From NCBI GenBank assembly GCA_023079485.1, contig CM041083.1:151298552-151362551 (forward strand): DNA of 64,000 nucleotides. Direction: 5' to 3'. The notes under the pieces were generated by a model. The model saw only the letters and a program-made list of their open reading frames with translations, did not search any database and was not told where the DNA came from. The stretch is from Archilochus colubris (lineage: Eukaryota > Chordata > Aves > Apodiformes > Trochilidae). Position 1 is the first letter of the stretch. Each line of letters opens with the position of its first letter. Position numbers and translations under genes: made by a program. This document shows, piece by piece, positions 62,101-64,000 of the stretch.

Positions 62101-64000
62101 TAAAAAAAATGTAAAAGATTGAGCAACTGGGAAAAAAGACAGAATGGAGTGAAGCTACTGAGTATTTACTGTCAGGTTATCTTTATAAGAAAAACAGCAA
62201 AAATTAAATACAAAAATCTTGACAAGGACCAGTAAAACCATACAGGTAAAGGAACTCCAGTAACCTAGACAGTCAAAACCTTAGCACTCTGATTTGGCAG
62301 CTTCTTTAGCTATCCCACCTGAGGGGGAAAGATGAGTTGGAAAGACTTGTAATTAACAGGAAAGCAAAAATTAGTCAAAGAAAGAAACTTTCCCTAGAAT
62401 GATACGCATATAAGACAGGGTAACTGTCTGCAGAGGTAAAGGACTCCTTGCAGTAGGGGTGCAGAGGGAAGAACATTTTGAGAGTGTGTTAAGTTTTTTT
62501 TTAAATGTACTAAGGGGACTGTGGAGATCTTAAAAACCTAAGGGATGTTTAAAAAAGGGAAAAGGAAGAAACTGAGAGAAGGACTGATGCAGTTGTTAGT
62601 CACTCAGGAGCACACAGTCAAAGACAGGTGATAAATGTGTCATATTCATTTTTTAGTTTATTAAACCCCTGTCAAATGACTACAAATTACTTAGAAAGGA
62701 AGGTTTCATGCCAGCGTTATTTTTGTGACTAATGGCAGTAAGCAGGGAATTCACATTTAAAGTGAAACAAAAAAAAAAAACCAAACACAGAAAGCCTTTT
62801 AAGCCCACCTATCACGATTCCACCAAGTATCCACCTTCTCAAACGTGGTCATATCTATGTAATTGCATGAGAAATACTTCTTTAGTTCCCACATCTGCCT
62901 ACATGACAGTTCTCCTGCAAGCTGAATGCAGACCTACCCCAGTCCTCCTAGCTCTCTGCATCCTTCTTTCTCTGAAAATAAAACGTATTAGTTCTAAGAT
63001 TTTTATTGCTTTTCTCAATTTGTTGTTACAAAGCTCCTCTGAAAATCTCTAAGTCCTGAATGAATGTAATGTCCTGAATGAATTAGAATATAATGGTGTT
63101 AATCACAAAGGAAAGCTGCTATAATTTTGCCAAACTGTGTTTGCTCCAGTTTCATTTTAAGTACTTACTTTGGTTTACATTTATGGATTGCTTAAATTGA
63201 TGTTTGTGTTGGTTTTCACCCAAAAAGATATTTAAAGATGTAGGAAAACTCAGTAGTGAAGGTCAACAGTGTACAATCAACAGATTCATCATGCCAGGTA
63301 TACAGCACTCATCAGAACTTAATTTCCTTAAATGTTATGATATTTAGAACACCTCTTGCATTTTGATGAGCAGCCCCTGGATTTCTTGAAAAGCAGCCCA
63401 ATTAAAAAATAATGAACCTATTTTTTTCTGAAACTGACTCATTATCCTGGTGGTTTCCAACAGCAACTTAGAGCTCACTATTAAATCAAATTATTTTGTG
63501 CCTTTTGGCCAGTGATACTTTTGCAACCTTCTAAGGAGCTTCTAAAGTCAAGCAATTTTCCCAGGAGAAAATTTTACAGTTGCTGTTATTCCCACTGCTG
63601 AGTTTATATCTAGGCTCCAAAAGCAAATAAAACTTCTAGTGTAAACAGATAGAACTTAACAGGATGCTCAAGACCTCTCTATTCTACCTTAACCTTAGTG
63701 GAACACCTTAGAGAAAGGAGTCTAGCTTCATATTCAGCTGAGAACACCAGGATTTCTGCTGCTGACTCTCCTCTGATTATTTTTTTGCTTTTGTTTTTAT
63801 AGTGCTGTTCTTCAAAAAAAAAAACATTCACCGGATGCACAATGTTATAACAACCTTTTGGCAAGGGTCTACAAGAACTGCTCTTCCCCACGGCCCACCC
63901 ACACTAACAGGAAAATAGAAACATCTTCCAGCAAGGTTTTGTGTTCTGCGTACATCTCTGAGGAAGAATCAACCCATTGTTTGGAACTGCAACCAACCCA
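59141..64000. other. AT-rich spacer, no gene seen
   Basis: No transposon or confident exon. It holds T-rich DNA with (TTA)n at 60070-60092, G/T-rich DNA at 60383-60420, and an 18-bp near-tandem duplication at 63053-63083 (GTCCTGAATGAAT twice). Frames of 121 codons (61387-61752, plus) and 106 codons are unrecognised. A tiny hydrophobic frame at 60834-60938 is described under findings. Confidence 0.55.

Noticed and set aside
1..64000. CRISPR array, bacterial operons, rRNA or tRNA genes
   Set aside because: No regularly spaced repeats with unique spacers, no dense coding, no rRNA-like or convincing cloverleaf sequence; the DNA is vertebrate in character.

Overview
This window looks like vertebrate nuclear DNA, almost certainly from a bird. 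The sequence is AT-rich, has many homopolymer and (TA)n runs, contains no long open frames, and carries many 5'-truncated CR1 LINEs in both orientations. The younger CR1 copies end in the diagnostic short 3' tail built on ATTCTATGATTCTATG or ATTCTGTGAT, and they preserve recognisable C-terminal reverse-transcriptase peptides (for example VQFWAP, RGDLI, DIRK.FF, HWN.LPREVV). An LTR beginning TGTCCTGGTTTGAGCC at 19.5 kb resembles avian ERVL LTRs. I see no protein-coding gene, rRNA, tRNA or CRISPR array. The window reads as intergenic or deep-intronic sequence.

Layout. 0-5.6 kb: no recognisable gene, one GC-richer patch at 3.6-3.9 kb. 5.6-12.0 kb: the densest transposon block, with CR1 copies at 5.6 (+), 6.9 (-), 10.3 (-), 11.1 (+) and 11.8 kb (+), plus a very old CR1/L3-like relic at 8.9-9.7 kb. 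12-19.5 kb: mostly unique sequence, with a perfect 48-bp tandem duplication (16.3 kb), a 118-bp GC-rich segment framed by good splice signals (16.9 kb), a CR1 tail (18.6 kb), a short hairpin and a purine tract. 19.5-22.4 kb: an ERVL-like LTR, a perfect 12-bp hairpin, and a GC-rich LTR-like block on the minus strand. 24.5-25.6 kb: a minus-strand CR1 carrying a 115-bp TAGAG expansion inside its coding part and bordered by a short interstitial telomeric repeat. 28-29.6 kb: an old CR1 relic and a younger CR1. 33.8-34.3 kb: a (TA)n run and another ancient CR1/L3 relic. 34.3-57.1 kb: about 23 kb with no transposon I can recognise, only simple repeats and one unrecognised 174-codon open frame (49.7-50.2 kb). 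57.1-59.1 kb: two further minus-strand CR1 fragments. 59.1-64 kb: unique AT-rich sequence.

No genes are seen working together, because none can be supported. The points most worth a second look are the candidate exon at 16.9 kb, the telomeric repeat beside the CR1 with the internal pentanucleotide expansion, the GC-rich element at 22.0-22.4 kb, the 174-codon open frame, and the transposon-poor 23-kb stretch. All family names come from recall of consensus sequences, not from a database search.
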